This document shows positions 18,805 through 27,375 of a DNA stretch of 64,000 bases, one piece after another (positions within the stretch are counted from its first letter, which is position 1; each line of letters opens with the position of its first letter). Made by a program: the position numbers and the translations under genes. This stretch comes from Cyanobacteria bacterium FACHB-DQ100 (GTDB taxonomy: Bacteria; Cyanobacteriota; Cyanobacteriia; Leptolyngbyales; Leptolyngbyaceae), in the NCBI GenBank assembly GCA_014695195.1, contig JACJNW010000037.1, positions 62,001 to 126,000 of the forward strand. The letters are read 5' to 3'. The notes beneath the pieces were generated by a model. It was not told the DNA's origin. It worked only from the letters and a program-made list of their open reading frames with translations, and ran no database searches.

Positions 18805-19689
18805 ATGCAGCCCCTATTCAATCAGTCTGTCAAAGTCGAAACCCTGACCGTTGCGATCGACAATCTCCCTGCTCATTTAGATGGAACAAAACTCGTTCAA
18901 CTTTCGGATTTACATTACGACGGCAAGCGTTTATCTGAGAAAGCGCTGAACCAAGCGATCGAGGCAACCAATCAAGCCGAAGCCGATCTTGTGGTGATCA
19001 CAGGCGATTTTGTCACCGACGATCCGGCTCCAATCTATGAGTTAGCCAAGCGATTGAAACACGTAGAAGCGCGATCGGGCATCTATGGAATTTTGGGCAA
19101 TCATGATTTGTACGGTCGCAACAGCAAGCAAATCATTACCGATGCCCTCGCACAAGTTGAAATTCAAGTGCTGTGGAATGAGGTCGCCTACCCGCTTGGC
19201 GAAGGACTTGCACTGGTTGGTCTAGCTGATTATTGGACAGGTGCATTTAAGCAAAAAGCAGGGGCGGTAATGGAGCAACTTCCCGCAGATTTGGCGCGGA
19301 TTGTCCTCGCGCATAACCCTGACTGCGCCGATTCTCTGCAAAAATATCGCGTAGATCTACAGCTTTCGGGGCATAGCCACGGTGGACAAATCATTATTCC
19401 GGGAATTTTGAATGTCTCAGTTCTGTCTGCCTATTTGTACCGCAATCTACCTAAGCAAGTTCGGCATCGTATTCCTGTGTTAGCCGCTTGTTACCGCGTG
19501 ATGAAACACTGGGAATGGGTGAAAGGCTTTCATCAAGTCGGAAATAATCGGCTGTATGTGAATCGCGGTTTAGGAACCTATTTTCCAGGGCGATTATTCT
19601 GTGCGCCAGAAGTGACAGTCATTACGCTAAAGCACAAAGCGGCTGAACTTGCTCAGGAAGAGAGCATGATGGTCAGCGCTGCACCATAG
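18805..19689 (+). CDS. Membrane-associated-type metallophosphoesterase
   Basis: A calcineurin-like phosphoesterase of the YaeI/YkuE type. Metal-binding motifs in order are QLSDLHYDGKRLS, VVITGDFVTDD, GILGNHDLYG, VLAHNPDCAD and LQLSGHSHGGQI, complete for a dinuclear centre. The 294 residues lack the N-terminal membrane helix of some homologues. It follows the flavoprotein gene after 55 bases. The natural substrate in this subfamily is not settled (UDP-diacylglucosamine-like or lipid phosphoesters in some members). Confidence 0.88.
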   Translation: MQPLFNQSVKVETLTVAIDNLPAHLDGTKLVQLSDLHYDGKRLSEKALNQAIEATNQAEADLVVITGDFVTDDPAPIYELAKRLKHVEARSGIYGILGNHDLYGRNSKQIITDALAQVEIQVLWNEVAYPLGEGLALVGLADYWTGAFKQKAGAVMEQLPADLARIVLAHNPDCADSLQKYRVDLQLSGHSHGGQIIIPGILNVSVLSAYLYRNLPKQVRHRIPVLAACYRVMKHWEWVKGFHQVGNNRLYVNRGLGTYFPGRLFCAPEVTVITLKHKAAELAQEESMMVSAAP

Positions 19690-19698
19690 AAGCAACCT

Positions 19699-20898
19699 CT
19701 ATTGCATTCGATCGATCGTTCGATACTGAATCGCTTCTGCAACATGATGCGCTTGTAACGTCTCGTCGCCTGCTAAATCTGCGATCGTTTTTGCCACTTT
19801 AAGGATGCGATCGCTCGCCCTCACCGATAATCCCAACCGTCGAATGGCATTTTCTAACAGCGATCGTGTTGTATCGTCAAGTTTGCACCACTGGCGTAAG
19901 TGAGCGCTCTGCATCTCGGCATTACAGCGCAGGGGAGTGTCTTTGAAGCGGAAAGCGGCGCGATCGCGGGCTTGTTGAACTCTAGCGCGTACCGTTGCTG
20001 AATCTTCTCCGGTGGGTTGCTGCGTAATTTCTTCGGGCTTTAGTCGATTCACCCCCACTTGCAGATCAATTCTGTCCATCAACGGGCCAGATAATCTCGC
20101 CCAATATTGCTCTCTTGCTCTCGGTGAACAAGTGCAAGGCTGCACTGTATCTGCATAAAATCCACAAGGACAAGGATTGGTACTGGCAACTAAGGTAAAT
20201 TGCGCCGGAAAAGAAACCGATTGCCGGGTTCGAGAGATCGTCACGTTGCCATCTTCCAGCGGTTGCCTCAAAAACTCTAAAACATCGCGTCGAAATTCTG
20301 TTAATTCGTCCAGGAATAAAACGCCTCGATGTGCCAGCGAAATCTCACCCGGACGCGGAAACGTACCGCCGCCAACCAACGCCGCACCCGAAGCCGAATG
20401 ATGCGGGCTGCGAAACGGACGATCGCCAATGAGTGATCCTTTATCTTTCAAGAGTCCCGCGACCGAGTGAATTTGAGTGACTTCTAACGCTTCTTCAAAC
20501 TCCAGGGGCGGCATGATTCCAGGTAATCTTCGCGCCAGCATCGTTTTTCCACTGCCTGGAGGCCCAACAAAAATGAGGTTATGTCCGCCAGCCGCAGCAA
20601 TTTCTAGCGCGCGTCTTGCATGGGCTTGACCTTTGACATCGCGCAAATCGGGAGCCGAAATTTGCATCTCAGCGATCTCAAGCGCGGTATCAATTTGAGC
20701 CGGAATGTAACCAATCGGATTGTTGAGAAACGCGCCGACTTCAGATAAATGCTTGAAGCCGTAAACGTTGAGATCCTTGACCACCGCCGCTTCTCGAACA
20801 TTATCGGCAGGCACGACTAAATTAGAAATGCCAAGTTGTTTTGCGGCAGCCGCGATCGCCAAAACTCCTGCTACCGGACGCAAACTACCATCGAGCGA
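19699..20898 (-). pseudogene. comM: comM (yifB), C-terminal 400 codons, cut by the integrated element
   Basis: This is the C-terminal part of the Mg-chelatase-like AAA+ ATPase ComM/YifB, a helicase that promotes branch migration during natural transformation. The fragment has SLDGSLRPVAGVLAIAAAAK at the cut, the Walker A loop FVGPPGSGKTMLARRLPG, RSPHHSASGAALVGGG, the Walker B LFLDELTEF, and a C-terminal AAA lid with RASDRILKVAKTIADL. The N-terminal LonB-like portion is absent and appears, in the same orientation, at 45,201-45,410, 24 kb away. No start codon is available upstream within the element, so the protein is presumably inactive. Stop codon and 3' end are intact. Confidence 0.93.
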
Positions 20899-20919
20899 CA
20901 GTCAAACGATTTAAGGAAC
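20887..20919. other. Left attachment junction
   Basis: Host comM codons end at the core AGCGA (20,894-20,898). Element sequence follows as CAGTCA and then the 15-base arm AACGATTTAAGGAAC (20,905-20,919), the exact reverse complement of the arm at the right end. Confidence 0.88.
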
Positions 20920-23900
20920 AGTCAGAAAGGCGAAAAATCGCAAGAAAAAACCGTTCAAAATTTTGGCTCAGAAACGGCTGAGAACCTTGTAACGTATAGC
21001 TTTGAATCGGAACACGAACCTTATGTTTATATAAGAGATACAGACGGTTCCTGTTCCGATGTGAGGTTTGGCTCTGAAGCTTTTCGATCCTTCCTGGTAA
21101 CGCTGCTGCCGAAGAACGGATCACGTGAAATTTGGTTCAAGTATGGACACGGTAAATTTTTTGTAGGCGACTGGCAAGAATCGGGACATTTTCCCCTGTA
21201 CGCCACAAAAAAGACGGGTGAAGCCGCTTCTACTCGCGTCAAAACCGAGAAGGTTACAGAGGACGCTTACGCTTATCTCAGGGATCTTTCTGAAGCAGCG
21301 CTAGAGCCAAATGAAGACGGCGAACTCCCATCAGGTGGAATCTTCTACTTACCGACTCAGCCACAAGGACACGCAGGTAAAGAAGCTTGTGATTCAACTG
21401 ATGATCTTCCTTGTGAGATGGATGCTGGCACCCAAGCCGAGCAGTTGGCAAAGTGGCAAGAATTCACCAGAATCACAGGGTTGATTCCCGCGTCTCTCCT
21501 TTCAAGCGGTGGCAAGAGCATACACGGGCACATCAAACTAACTGAGCATTACCCGATAGAGCAAGCTGACTACTTGCGTCGTCTGTTCATCTTAGGAATG
21601 AACGGTGATCACATCGTCGTCAGTAACCGCACTCAACCAATGAGAATCCCTGGATTCTTCCGTGTTGAGAAAGGAGCAGAACAAACGCTTCTCTTTAGCT
21701 CAAACGCTCGTTACACCTATGATCGGGTGTTAGAAGGTCTAACGGTCTGGTTTGCTCATATCGGCTATCCGATGCCAGACCGAATCTCGGATGATTGGTG
21801 GTCAGAGCTTAAACCAGCGCTCAAGTTAGCTGAGAAAGAGAGCGATCAAGAGCTTCTAGAATATCTGAACCAAGGGATCGACGCTTGGGAAGAGAACGAA
21901 CGGCTGAAAGAGGAACAGAAGCTTAAAGAGCGTGAAGCTAGAAAAGCGCAACGCATCGCAAACGGCACTCAATCGAGTGACCTACTGAAAGCTTTTGAGA
22001 ACTGCGTTAATAATGCTGATTCAAGTGATTTCGATTTACGCGATCACGGTTGGATCGGGAATCACAAAAAAGTCAGAGGATTCTGCACATTCCACGCTGG
22101 TACTACTAAATCTGCTTTCCTCTCGGAACATCACGGTAAATATTTTTTCCACTGTCCAACCTGCCTATCTAAGAAAGGTGAGTCCCTAGATCTTTTCACT
22201 TATTGGCTCAGCGATCTCAAGGGTCAGATCGTCACTGACTATCCAAAGGGTAAAGAATGGGTAGAACTGGCGAAAGAGTTTCTTGCTGATCACGGTGTTG
22301 TTTACGAAGAACCTGAGCGCACGATCACCCAAAAGATCACCGCTGCTTCAGCAGATGGATCGACCGTCGAAGAATCGATCGAAATCCCCTACACGAAAGA
22401 AGCTTGGATCGCCGCTAAAAATCAATCTGAGTATGATGCTTACCGAGAAACCGCAGAAGCACCGCTAGAGTTTGACGAATGGCTGAAGCAGAAGAAAGAA
22501 GCTTGGAGAGATGCCCAGATTCAAGCTGAATATACAGATTATTGCAAAACTGTAGAGAAGCCGCTCAAGTTTAAGAAGTGGCTGAAACAGCGCTCTACTG
22601 TTTGGGCACAGGGTCAAGGGTTTGAGGAGTGGAAACAGGCTCGAAAATTTACACCCAATCAAACGATCAATCAGCCGTTTATCGATCTTTCGACTCCTGA
22701 AGTTGGCACGATTGTAATTCTCAAGAGCGGACTGAACACTCGTAAAACACAGTACGCAACCGATACGATCGCTAAATCTGAGAACGGTTTTAACGCGATT
22801 CTTCCGACAAACTTCCTAGCTCTCCAGTTTGGCTCTAGAGCCTCAAAAAGCCTGTGGGAACACAAACCCTATCAACACGGCTTAGAGTTAGTTGAAGAAG
22901 CTTCTAAACTCAATCCTGACACCTATAAAACCGTTCACCTACGCTCGGATGAAGTTCGTAAAGCTCTCCGTACCGTAGGCTGTCCTGATAGCATTTGTAA
23001 ACTGTCTCACAAACAACTGAAGGGTAAACCGTTCATTGTTGATGAAGTTGACGCAGTGCATGAAGCTTTTTTGAGTCGAGATACTGCGATTAAGCGTAAT
23101 CGGTCTGAAGCTCAAGAGCGGTACGCTTATGCTCTCCAGAAATGCTCTTACGCGCTTCTGATGAGTGGTACAGCAAGCGATATCGATGTCAACTTGGTTA
23201 AAGCGCTTGCCCCTAACAAGAAGATCATCGTTATCGAGAACATCCATAAGCCTGTACAGCAGAAATTCATTCGACACGCAGCAGGATCGGGTACTTTATC
23301 GAAAGAGCTTGATAGAACTATCAGTAACCGTGAACCGTTCATTGTACTTGCTGATAACGCCCAGAAGCTTGAAGCGCTCCACCAAACGTTACAAGAAAAA
23401 AAGCTTAATGGGTACTGTCTCACCGCATCTAGCCAGAATGAACCGTGGGCTAAGAGTTTAACAGATGATGCAGATTTGTTTTTTGAAAAGAACAAAGTAG
23501 ATTACTTCCTTGCATCTCCTACGATCGGAAGCGGTTTTAGTTGCAACATCGAAGGATATTTCAAGGCACAGTTCACCCCATTTGTGGGGCACAACTTGAC
23601 CAACGGTCAAAAGCAATTTCTGATTAGATTCCGTGATCCTGAGATTATCCGCCACTACGAGACACCCTCGACAGCTAAAGACCGTTCTCAAGTCTCGCTT
23701 AAGCTAACAGCTTCTGAAGCGATGCAGGACATCATAAGCAGCTTGGAAGAGTACGCATCATCAGCGCTCGAAGGGGAAGCTCTATCGAGTCTTGAAGCTA
23801 AAGTGATGAATCTGATTAAAGACTTCAGAAAGAACGCATTCACAAAAGCTTTGAGCGAATCCACAGCCGTTGAGAATTTCGAGCGTCGTAATCTGGATCT

Positions 23901-25011
23901 TTGTCTGAAACACGCGCTAGAGCAAGAAGGGCACAAGGTAGAAGATTACAAAGTATCTGATGATCAATCGTCAGATGAGATCTCGGAATTAGAAGCGGAT
24001 GTGAAAACCTGTAGAGAGATTCAGGAAATCGAACGCTTTAATAAGGTCGCGGCAGCGAAGTTAATCGATCAAGAGGAAGAAGAGACGATCACCTCGACGA
24101 TGAACCCTACACCAGAGCAGAGAATCGCTAAAGAGCGCTATTCGCTTGAAATGAGATTCCCTGAAATCGGCAATACTGACTCCTGGAAAGAAAACGGAGG
24201 CGCATTTATCCGGCAAATCAGAGATGAAAATCTAGGAGAGAAGGCAACGCGCTACTACTTGTTCCAAAATCCTGAAGTGATCCAACCGAGGCAACGTAAG
24301 AAGATCGTCAAATGGGTAAACCAGAACGCGATTGATATTAATGACATCAAACGTGATGACACAATGATGATCCAAGCGTTGCAGCACGAAAGCTTCAAGC
24401 AATTGATTTCGCTGAAGAAAGTTTCAAAGGATTCACCAGAGCTTAAAGCGTTTATCGATTACTGCACACCCAAGATTCAAGACAAACTCAAGACCCAGAT
24501 CGGCAAATCGTCACCTATGCGATTTTTTGGACGGGTGATCGAAAAGCTTGGATTCCAAACTGAGCGGGTGAAAGACGGAGGTAAATGGGTTTACGAAGTT
24601 TCAAACATCTGGGAGAGTAACGCAGCCGCACGTGACATCCTTCGTTGTGTTGAACAACGCTTCAAAAATAGCCTGAGTGATCCAGAAAATGACGCAGAAA
24701 AAACCGCTCAAAATTTTGACTCAAAAACGGCTGAATCCCTTGCCCAGTATGATTTTGAATCGGAACACGAGCCTTATGTTTATATAAGAGAAAACATTGG
24801 TTCCTGTTCCGATGATTTCGACTATTCAGAGGCAAATTATCAGGCGTTCATTCGGGATCTTGGTTTAACCGAACCACAACGAAAGGCACTCGAATCACTC
24901 CAAGCAGAACTGGCTAAATCAAACTATGCCCATGAAGAAGTAGAGAAGGCGCGATCATTTCTCCCTCGCAAATTGTGGAGTCTGCTAGAGTCTCCTCTAG
25001 CCACTGCCTAA
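20896..25011 (+). CDS. Plasmid replication initiator, CyRepA1-like primase-helicase, 5' end displaced
   Basis: A very large protein (1371 codons from the junction) of the kind annotated in cyanobacteria as CyRepA1 plasmid replication protein. Visible parts are an archaeo-eukaryotic-primase motif SSGGKSIHGHIKL (near 21,505), a CHC2-like zinc finger CTFHAG...FFHCPTC (22,083-22,170), a helicase P-loop-like SGLNTRKTQ (22,725), a Walker B VDEVDAVHEAF (23,040), MSGTAS (23,160) and SPTIGSGFS (23,520). The P-loop lacks the usual second glycine. The reading frame runs open leftward into comM antisense with no plausible native start; an ATG at 20,836 is the only in-frame one nearby. In the circle its true N terminus would be supplied by 45,018-45,200. 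A 118-bp segment is duplicated at both ends of this frame. Confidence 0.85.
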   Translation, partial: RQSNDLRNSQKGEKSQEKTVQNFGSETAENLVTYSFESEHEPYVYIRDTDGSCSDVRFGSEAFRSFLVTLLPKNGSREIWFKYGHGKFFVGDWQESGHFPLYATKKTGEAASTRVKTEKVTEDAYAYLRDLSEAALEPNEDGELPSGGIFYLPTQPQGHAGKEACDSTDDLPCEMDAGTQAEQLAKWQEFTRITGLIPASLLSSGGKSIHGHIKLTEHYPIEQADYLRRLFILGMNGDHIVVSNRTQPMRIPGFFRVEKGAEQTLLFSSNARYTYDRVLEGLTVWFAHIGYPMPDRISDDWWSELKPALKLAEKESDQELLEYLNQGIDAWEENERLKEEQKLKEREARKAQRIANGTQSSDLLKAFENCVNNADSSDFDLRDHGWIGNHKKVRGFCTFHAGTTKSAFLSEHHGKYFFHCPTCLSKKGESLDLFTYWLSDLKGQIVTDYPKGKEWVELAKEFLADHGVVYEEPERTITQKITAASADGSTVEESIEIPYTKEAWIAAKNQSEYDAYRETAEAPLEFDEWLKQKKEAWRDAQIQAEYTDYCKTVEKPLKFKKWLKQRSTVWAQGQGFEEWKQARKFTPNQTINQPFIDLSTPEVGTIVILKSGLNTRKTQYATDTIAKSENGFNAILPTNFLALQFGSRASKSLWEHKPYQHGLELVEEASKLNPDTYKTVHLRSDEVRKALRTVGCPDSICKLSHKQLKGKPFIVDEVDAVHEAFLSRDTAIKRNRSEAQERYAYALQKCSYALLMSGTASDIDVNLVKALAPNKKIIVIENIHKPVQQKFIRHAAGSGTLSKELDRTISNREPFIVLADNAQKLEALHQTLQEKKLNGYCLTASSQNEPWAKSLTDDADLFFEKNKVDYFLASPTIGSGFSCNIEGYFKAQFTPFVGHNLTNGQKQFLIRFRDPEIIRHYETPSTAKDRSQVSLKLTASEAMQDIISSLEEYASSALEGEALSSLEAKVMNLIKDFRKNAFTKALSESTAVENFERRNLDLCLKHALEQEGHKVEDYKVSDDQSSDEISELEADVKTCREIQEIERFNKVAAAKLIDQEEEETITSTMNPTPEQRIAKERYSLEMRFPEIGNTDSWKENGGAFIRQIRDENLGEKATRYYLFQNPEVIQPRQRKKIVKWVNQNAIDINDIKRDDTMMIQALQHESFKQLISLKKVSKDSPELKAFIDYCTPKIQDKLKTQIGKSSPMRFFGRVIEKLGFQTERVKDGGKWVYEVSNIWESNAAARDILRCVEQRFKNSLSDPENDAEKTAQNFDSKTAESLAQYDFESEHEPYVYIRENIGSCSDDFDYSEANYQAFIRDLGLTEPQRKALESLQAELAKSNYAHEEVEKARSFLPRKLWSLLESPLATA
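20943..21060 (+). repeat. 118-bp direct repeat inside rep, copy 1
   Basis: Aligns without gaps to 24,696-24,813 with 98 of 118 bases identical by hand count. Both copies are in the same reading frame and encode QNFxSxTAExL then FESEHEPYVYIR and GSCSD. Confidence 0.9.
24696..24813 (+). repeat. 118-bp direct repeat inside rep, copy 2
   Basis: Second copy near the C terminus of the replication protein; see copy 1 at 20,943-21,060. Recombination between the copies would delete almost all of the gene while staying in frame. Confidence 0.9.
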
Positions 25012-25022
25012 AGTTCAGCAAT

Positions 25023-25043
25023 GGGGAGCGCGTCTCACTCCCC
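25023..25043 (+). repeat. Intercistronic hairpin GGGGAG/CTCCCC, copy 1
   Basis: Located 11 bases after the rep stop. Nearly the same 21-base hairpin recurs at 25,460-25,480, after the next gene. No T run follows, so it may be an mRNA-processing or stability element instead of a terminator. Confidence 0.6.
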
Positions 25044-25074
25044 CAAAACTTTTAGCATCTCATACCAAACAATC

Positions 25075-25440
25075 ATGACCAAACTGAGAAAAGCAACATC
25101 TATCGGTTTTTGCTCTAAAAAATCTTTCGATTGGAAACGTCAAGACTTACAAAAGCTGACATCCAAACAGATCGAATCTTTAGCACTTCGCGTTGTGCCT
25201 CACAAACTGGCTATCGAGTTTTCCTATGACTGCGATTCGGATTTATATGATCGAGAGAGTTTTGAAGCCAAAGTACCGCATTGGCCTTACGATATGGAGT
25301 TTGCATTAAATCACACAGATACTAAGGCTTGGATCGCTGCTCAATCTATTGGTGTTTCTTCAAATGATTTGGCTATGTTCTATACAAACGCTGTAAAGCT
25401 TATTTGCCTCGCTGCTAGCTATTTATCCAACGTTGAGTAA
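25075..25440 (+). CDS. Element protein of unknown function (121 aa)
   Basis: The chosen ATG at 25,075 gives MTKLRKATSIGFCSKKSFDW; an ATG at 25,021 is also in frame but runs through the hairpin at 25,023-25,043. The protein is soluble, with acidic centre YDCDSDLYDRESFE and a hydrophobic C-terminal helix FYTNAVKLICLAASYLSN. No family is recognised. It follows rep by 63 bases on the same strand and is flanked by twin hairpins, which suggests a rep-linked transcript and perhaps a part in copy control. Confidence 0.6.
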   Translation: MTKLRKATSIGFCSKKSFDWKRQDLQKLTSKQIESLALRVVPHKLAIEFSYDCDSDLYDRESFEAKVPHWPYDMEFALNHTDTKAWIAAQSIGVSSNDLAMFYTNAVKLICLAASYLSNVE

Positions 25441-25459
25441 TAGCCGTCACCGCAACACT

Positions 25460-25480
25460 GGGGAGTGCGTATCACTCCCC
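25460..25480 (+). repeat. Intercistronic hairpin GGGGAGTG/CACTCCCC, copy 2
   Basis: Eight-base perfect stem around CGTAT, 20 bases after the stop of the 121-residue gene and about 30 bases before the next start. Same core as the hairpin at 25,023. Confidence 0.65.
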
Positions 25481-25511
25481 TCTAAAAACCTCCCTACCAC
25501 ATCAAACCAAC

Positions 25512-25739
25512 ATGCTCGAATCTGCACTCCAAAAGCTCGAAAACGCTCGTCTACGTGACAAAATCGAGCATCTCACGAAACAACTAGAGCAAACGCAAAC
25601 GCAAAATCAACAGTTAACCCGAAAGCTTGCACGATTGGAACATCAAGCGAAAGTCGAGAAATTTGACGCGATCGAGACTGCCTTAAAAAGTCTGATCGCA
25701 TCTGGACATATTAGGCGCTGCGAACCTAACGAGAATTAG
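25512..25739 (+). CDS. Small coiled-coil protein (75 aa)
   Basis: Nearly the whole product (ESALQKLENARLRDKIEH to RLEHQAKVEKF) is a heptad-patterned coiled coil rich in Gln, Leu and charged residues, followed by a short tail ending RRCEPNEN. It is the third gene of the rep-led strand, with a strong terminator 19 bases after its stop. Function unknown; a dimeric adaptor or regulator is plausible. Confidence 0.65.
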   Translation: MLESALQKLENARLRDKIEHLTKQLEQTQTQNQQLTRKLARLEHQAKVEKFDAIETALKSLIASGHIRRCEPNEN

Positions 25740-25757
25740 ATAAATCGTATAACTCAC

Positions 25758-25792
25758 GCAACCTCTAGAAGATTTCCTAGAGGTTGCTTTTG
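25758..25792 (+). terminator. Terminator closing the rep gene group
   Basis: GCAACCTCTAG and CTAGAGGTTGC form an 11-bp stem followed by TTTTG. Confidence 0.88.
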
Positions 25793-25865
25793 TATAAACT
25801 CTAGCGAAAAACTACGTTCTACGAATTTGCTACAATCGAGAAGTAATAAAGCGTTAGTCGTAGCA

Positions 25866-26060
25866 ATGCCGACCGTCTTAAAAGATGAACTTAGAGTAAG
25901 AGTGTCAGCTAGTCAAAAGCGTACTTTTGCAGCGATCGCTAATCTACAAGGTTGTACGGTATCCGATCTATTACGAGAGTTTGTCACTGACAAGATCTCT
26001 AAGTATTCGGAGATTGATTCTCAAGCCAAAAGCAAAAGCCGCTCTCTAGTTCGTTGCTAG
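25866..26060 (+). CDS. Ribbon-helix-helix-like DNA-binding protein (64 aa)
   Basis: From the ATG at 25,866 the product reads MPTVLKDELRVRVSASQKRT then a helix-turn-helix pair AAIANLQGCTVSDLLREFV, the size and pattern of CopG/Arc-type repressors (a basic beta strand followed by two helices). Upstream in-frame codons back to 25,827 precede the best start. Its 3' end is part of a terminator hairpin. Such proteins in plasmids often control copy number or partition, which would suit its place just after the rep group. Confidence 0.6.
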   Translation: MPTVLKDELRVRVSASQKRTFAAIANLQGCTVSDLLREFVTDKISKYSEIDSQAKSKSRSLVRC

Positions 26061-26072
26061 AGAAACGGCTTT
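26035..26072 (+). terminator. Hairpin overlapping the end of the RHH gene
   Basis: AAAGCCG-CTCTCTAG pairs with CTAGAG-AAACGGCTTT, giving an interrupted stem; the stop codon lies within it. Confidence 0.6.
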
Positions 26073-26106
26073 CAAATGTTTAAACTTATTCGTTCGTGTG
26101 TTCCTA

Positions 26107-26532
26107 ATGTACCAAAAAAATAGACCAACTAGATCACAACTTGAGAACTGGCTTTTGAATCCTAAAGCTATCTCTTGGGTTCAGGGCTATTGCCAGAATC
26201 GCTTTAGCGTGTCTGAAATACGGATCGCAATGCAGCATTTGATCGAGCGCTTACTACAGTTTGACGGTGACGAATCGATCGTAACGCCAGATAGTAGATT
26301 CTCATTCGGTGTGGATACTGCCAAGTGGCAATTGTGGGTAGTCGCTGATCTCATGGGAGTAGCACATATGCCCGATTACCCTGTGAGATTAGCTGACACG
26401 CTCGAATCCTCCCCAACTTCTAAGGGTTTCTTCAATAGCGCTCCTAATCGTTCCTCTAGTCCTGCTCAACAGGCAAAGCAACAGCGCAGCCTTAAGCAGT
26501 TCAAACGCTCTCAGAAAGTTCACACACGATGA
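26107..26532 (+). CDS. Element protein of unknown function (141 aa)
   Basis: The product starts MYQKNRPTRSQLENWLL and has a helical centre SVSEIRIAMQHLIERLLQFDG and WQLWVVADLMGV, then a basic, Ser/Gln-rich tail ending LKQFKRSQKVHTR. The tail could bind nucleic acid. No family is recognised. Its stop overlaps the start of the following coiled-coil gene by 4 bases (ATGA), so the two are translationally coupled. Confidence 0.6.
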   Translation: MYQKNRPTRSQLENWLLNPKAISWVQGYCQNRFSVSEIRIAMQHLIERLLQFDGDESIVTPDSRFSFGVDTAKWQLWVVADLMGVAHMPDYPVRLADTLESSPTSKGFFNSAPNRSSSPAQQAKQQRSLKQFKRSQKVHTR

Positions 26533-27101
26533 TTAATCTCGCAAACCCATTCAAACAAAAGGAAATCGACGTTATGACACTCGCAAGTTACGAAGCAGTT
26601 TTGAGCGATCGCACCAAAGCAATTCTAGAGTTGAATCGACAGAAGCAAGAGTTAGAAGCGCGAGAAGCTCGAAAGCTTGAACTGATTGGAGCTATCGAGC
26701 AAGCCTCACAGTTAATCGATGCGGCTGATTCGGATGCTCAGACAATCCAAGCTGATATCCAAGCAAAGCAGCGTGAGTTAGACGCGATCGAGAAATCGCT
26801 AACGAAGGAACAGCAGAAAGTTGCCAAGGATGCCGAAGCGATCCAAAAGCGGTTCCTTGAGAAAGCACAGAAGTTTAATCGGTTGATCGATGAAGCTGAA
26901 TCGATCTGGAAAGAGCTAGGAGCGGAAATCTCCCAGACTGAAGCGATCACTTTCCGCGTTTGCTACGGAGTCAACAACCCGATCAATCTGGGTCAAGTGT
27001 TTGATTTCAAATTTAGCGATCTACCTTTATTTGGTAAACACGATAATAGCCCTCAGATCAACGCTGTGACACGCTACCAGGGGCATCCTAACGCACTCTA
27101 A
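26529..27101 (+). CDS. Coiled-coil protein (190 aa)
   Basis: Residues 20-135 form a long alpha-helical coiled coil (ILELNRQKQELEAREARKLE, then AKQRELDAIEKSLTKEQQKV), followed by a compact C-terminal part with VCYGVNNPINLGQVFDFKF. The start overlaps the previous gene by ATGA; an alternative Met at residue 16 also exists. No enzyme motif is seen. A structural or scaffold role within the element is possible but not demonstrated. Confidence 0.65.
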   Translation: MINLANPFKQKEIDVMTLASYEAVLSDRTKAILELNRQKQELEAREARKLELIGAIEQASQLIDAADSDAQTIQADIQAKQRELDAIEKSLTKEQQKVAKDAEAIQKRFLEKAQKFNRLIDEAESIWKELGAEISQTEAITFRVCYGVNNPINLGQVFDFKFSDLPLFGKHDNSPQINAVTRYQGHPNAL

Positions 27102-27117
27102 ACAAGTTCTCGCCACT

Positions 27118-27158
27118 GAAAACCTCTAGGCAGCCTAAGAAACTGCTAGAGGTTTTCT
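27118..27158. terminator. Terminator between convergent gene groups
   Basis: GAAAACCTCTAG and CTAGAGGTTTTC pair perfectly over 12 bases. It lies between the plus-strand coiled-coil gene and the minus-strand terS partner and can serve both directions. Its arms resemble the terminator at 25,758. Confidence 0.85.
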
Positions 27159-27168
27159 TATGTTTGTC

Positions 27169-27375
27169 TCAATCGTTGAAGCTCACGCTATCTCTAAAGC
27201 TTGCTCTTTTGTTTGGCACTGGCGAATGCTTTTGAATGCTGTCGATAAATTGTTCTCGTAAATGCGAGCAATCGTACTTCTTCAAAAGATTATCGATCGT
27301 TTGCATCTGTCGATCTGTCGATTGCTTCTGAAGCTTTTTGCCGATTAAATTAACTACTGAATCAATTTCACTCAT
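27169..27375 (-). CDS. Small protein coupled to terS (68 aa)
   Basis: From the ATG at 27,375 the product begins MSEIDSVVNLIGKKLQKQST. Its ATG overlaps the TGA of the terminase gene (ATGA), indicating translational coupling. It is helical and basic, with HLREQFIDSIQKHSPV near the centre. No family is recognised. In phage satellites, small genes next to terS often redirect packaging, but that role here is only a suggestion from position. Confidence 0.55.
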   Translation of the reverse strand: MSEIDSVVNLIGKKLQKQSTDRQMQTIDNLLKKYDCSHLREQFIDSIQKHSPVPNKRASFRDSVSFND

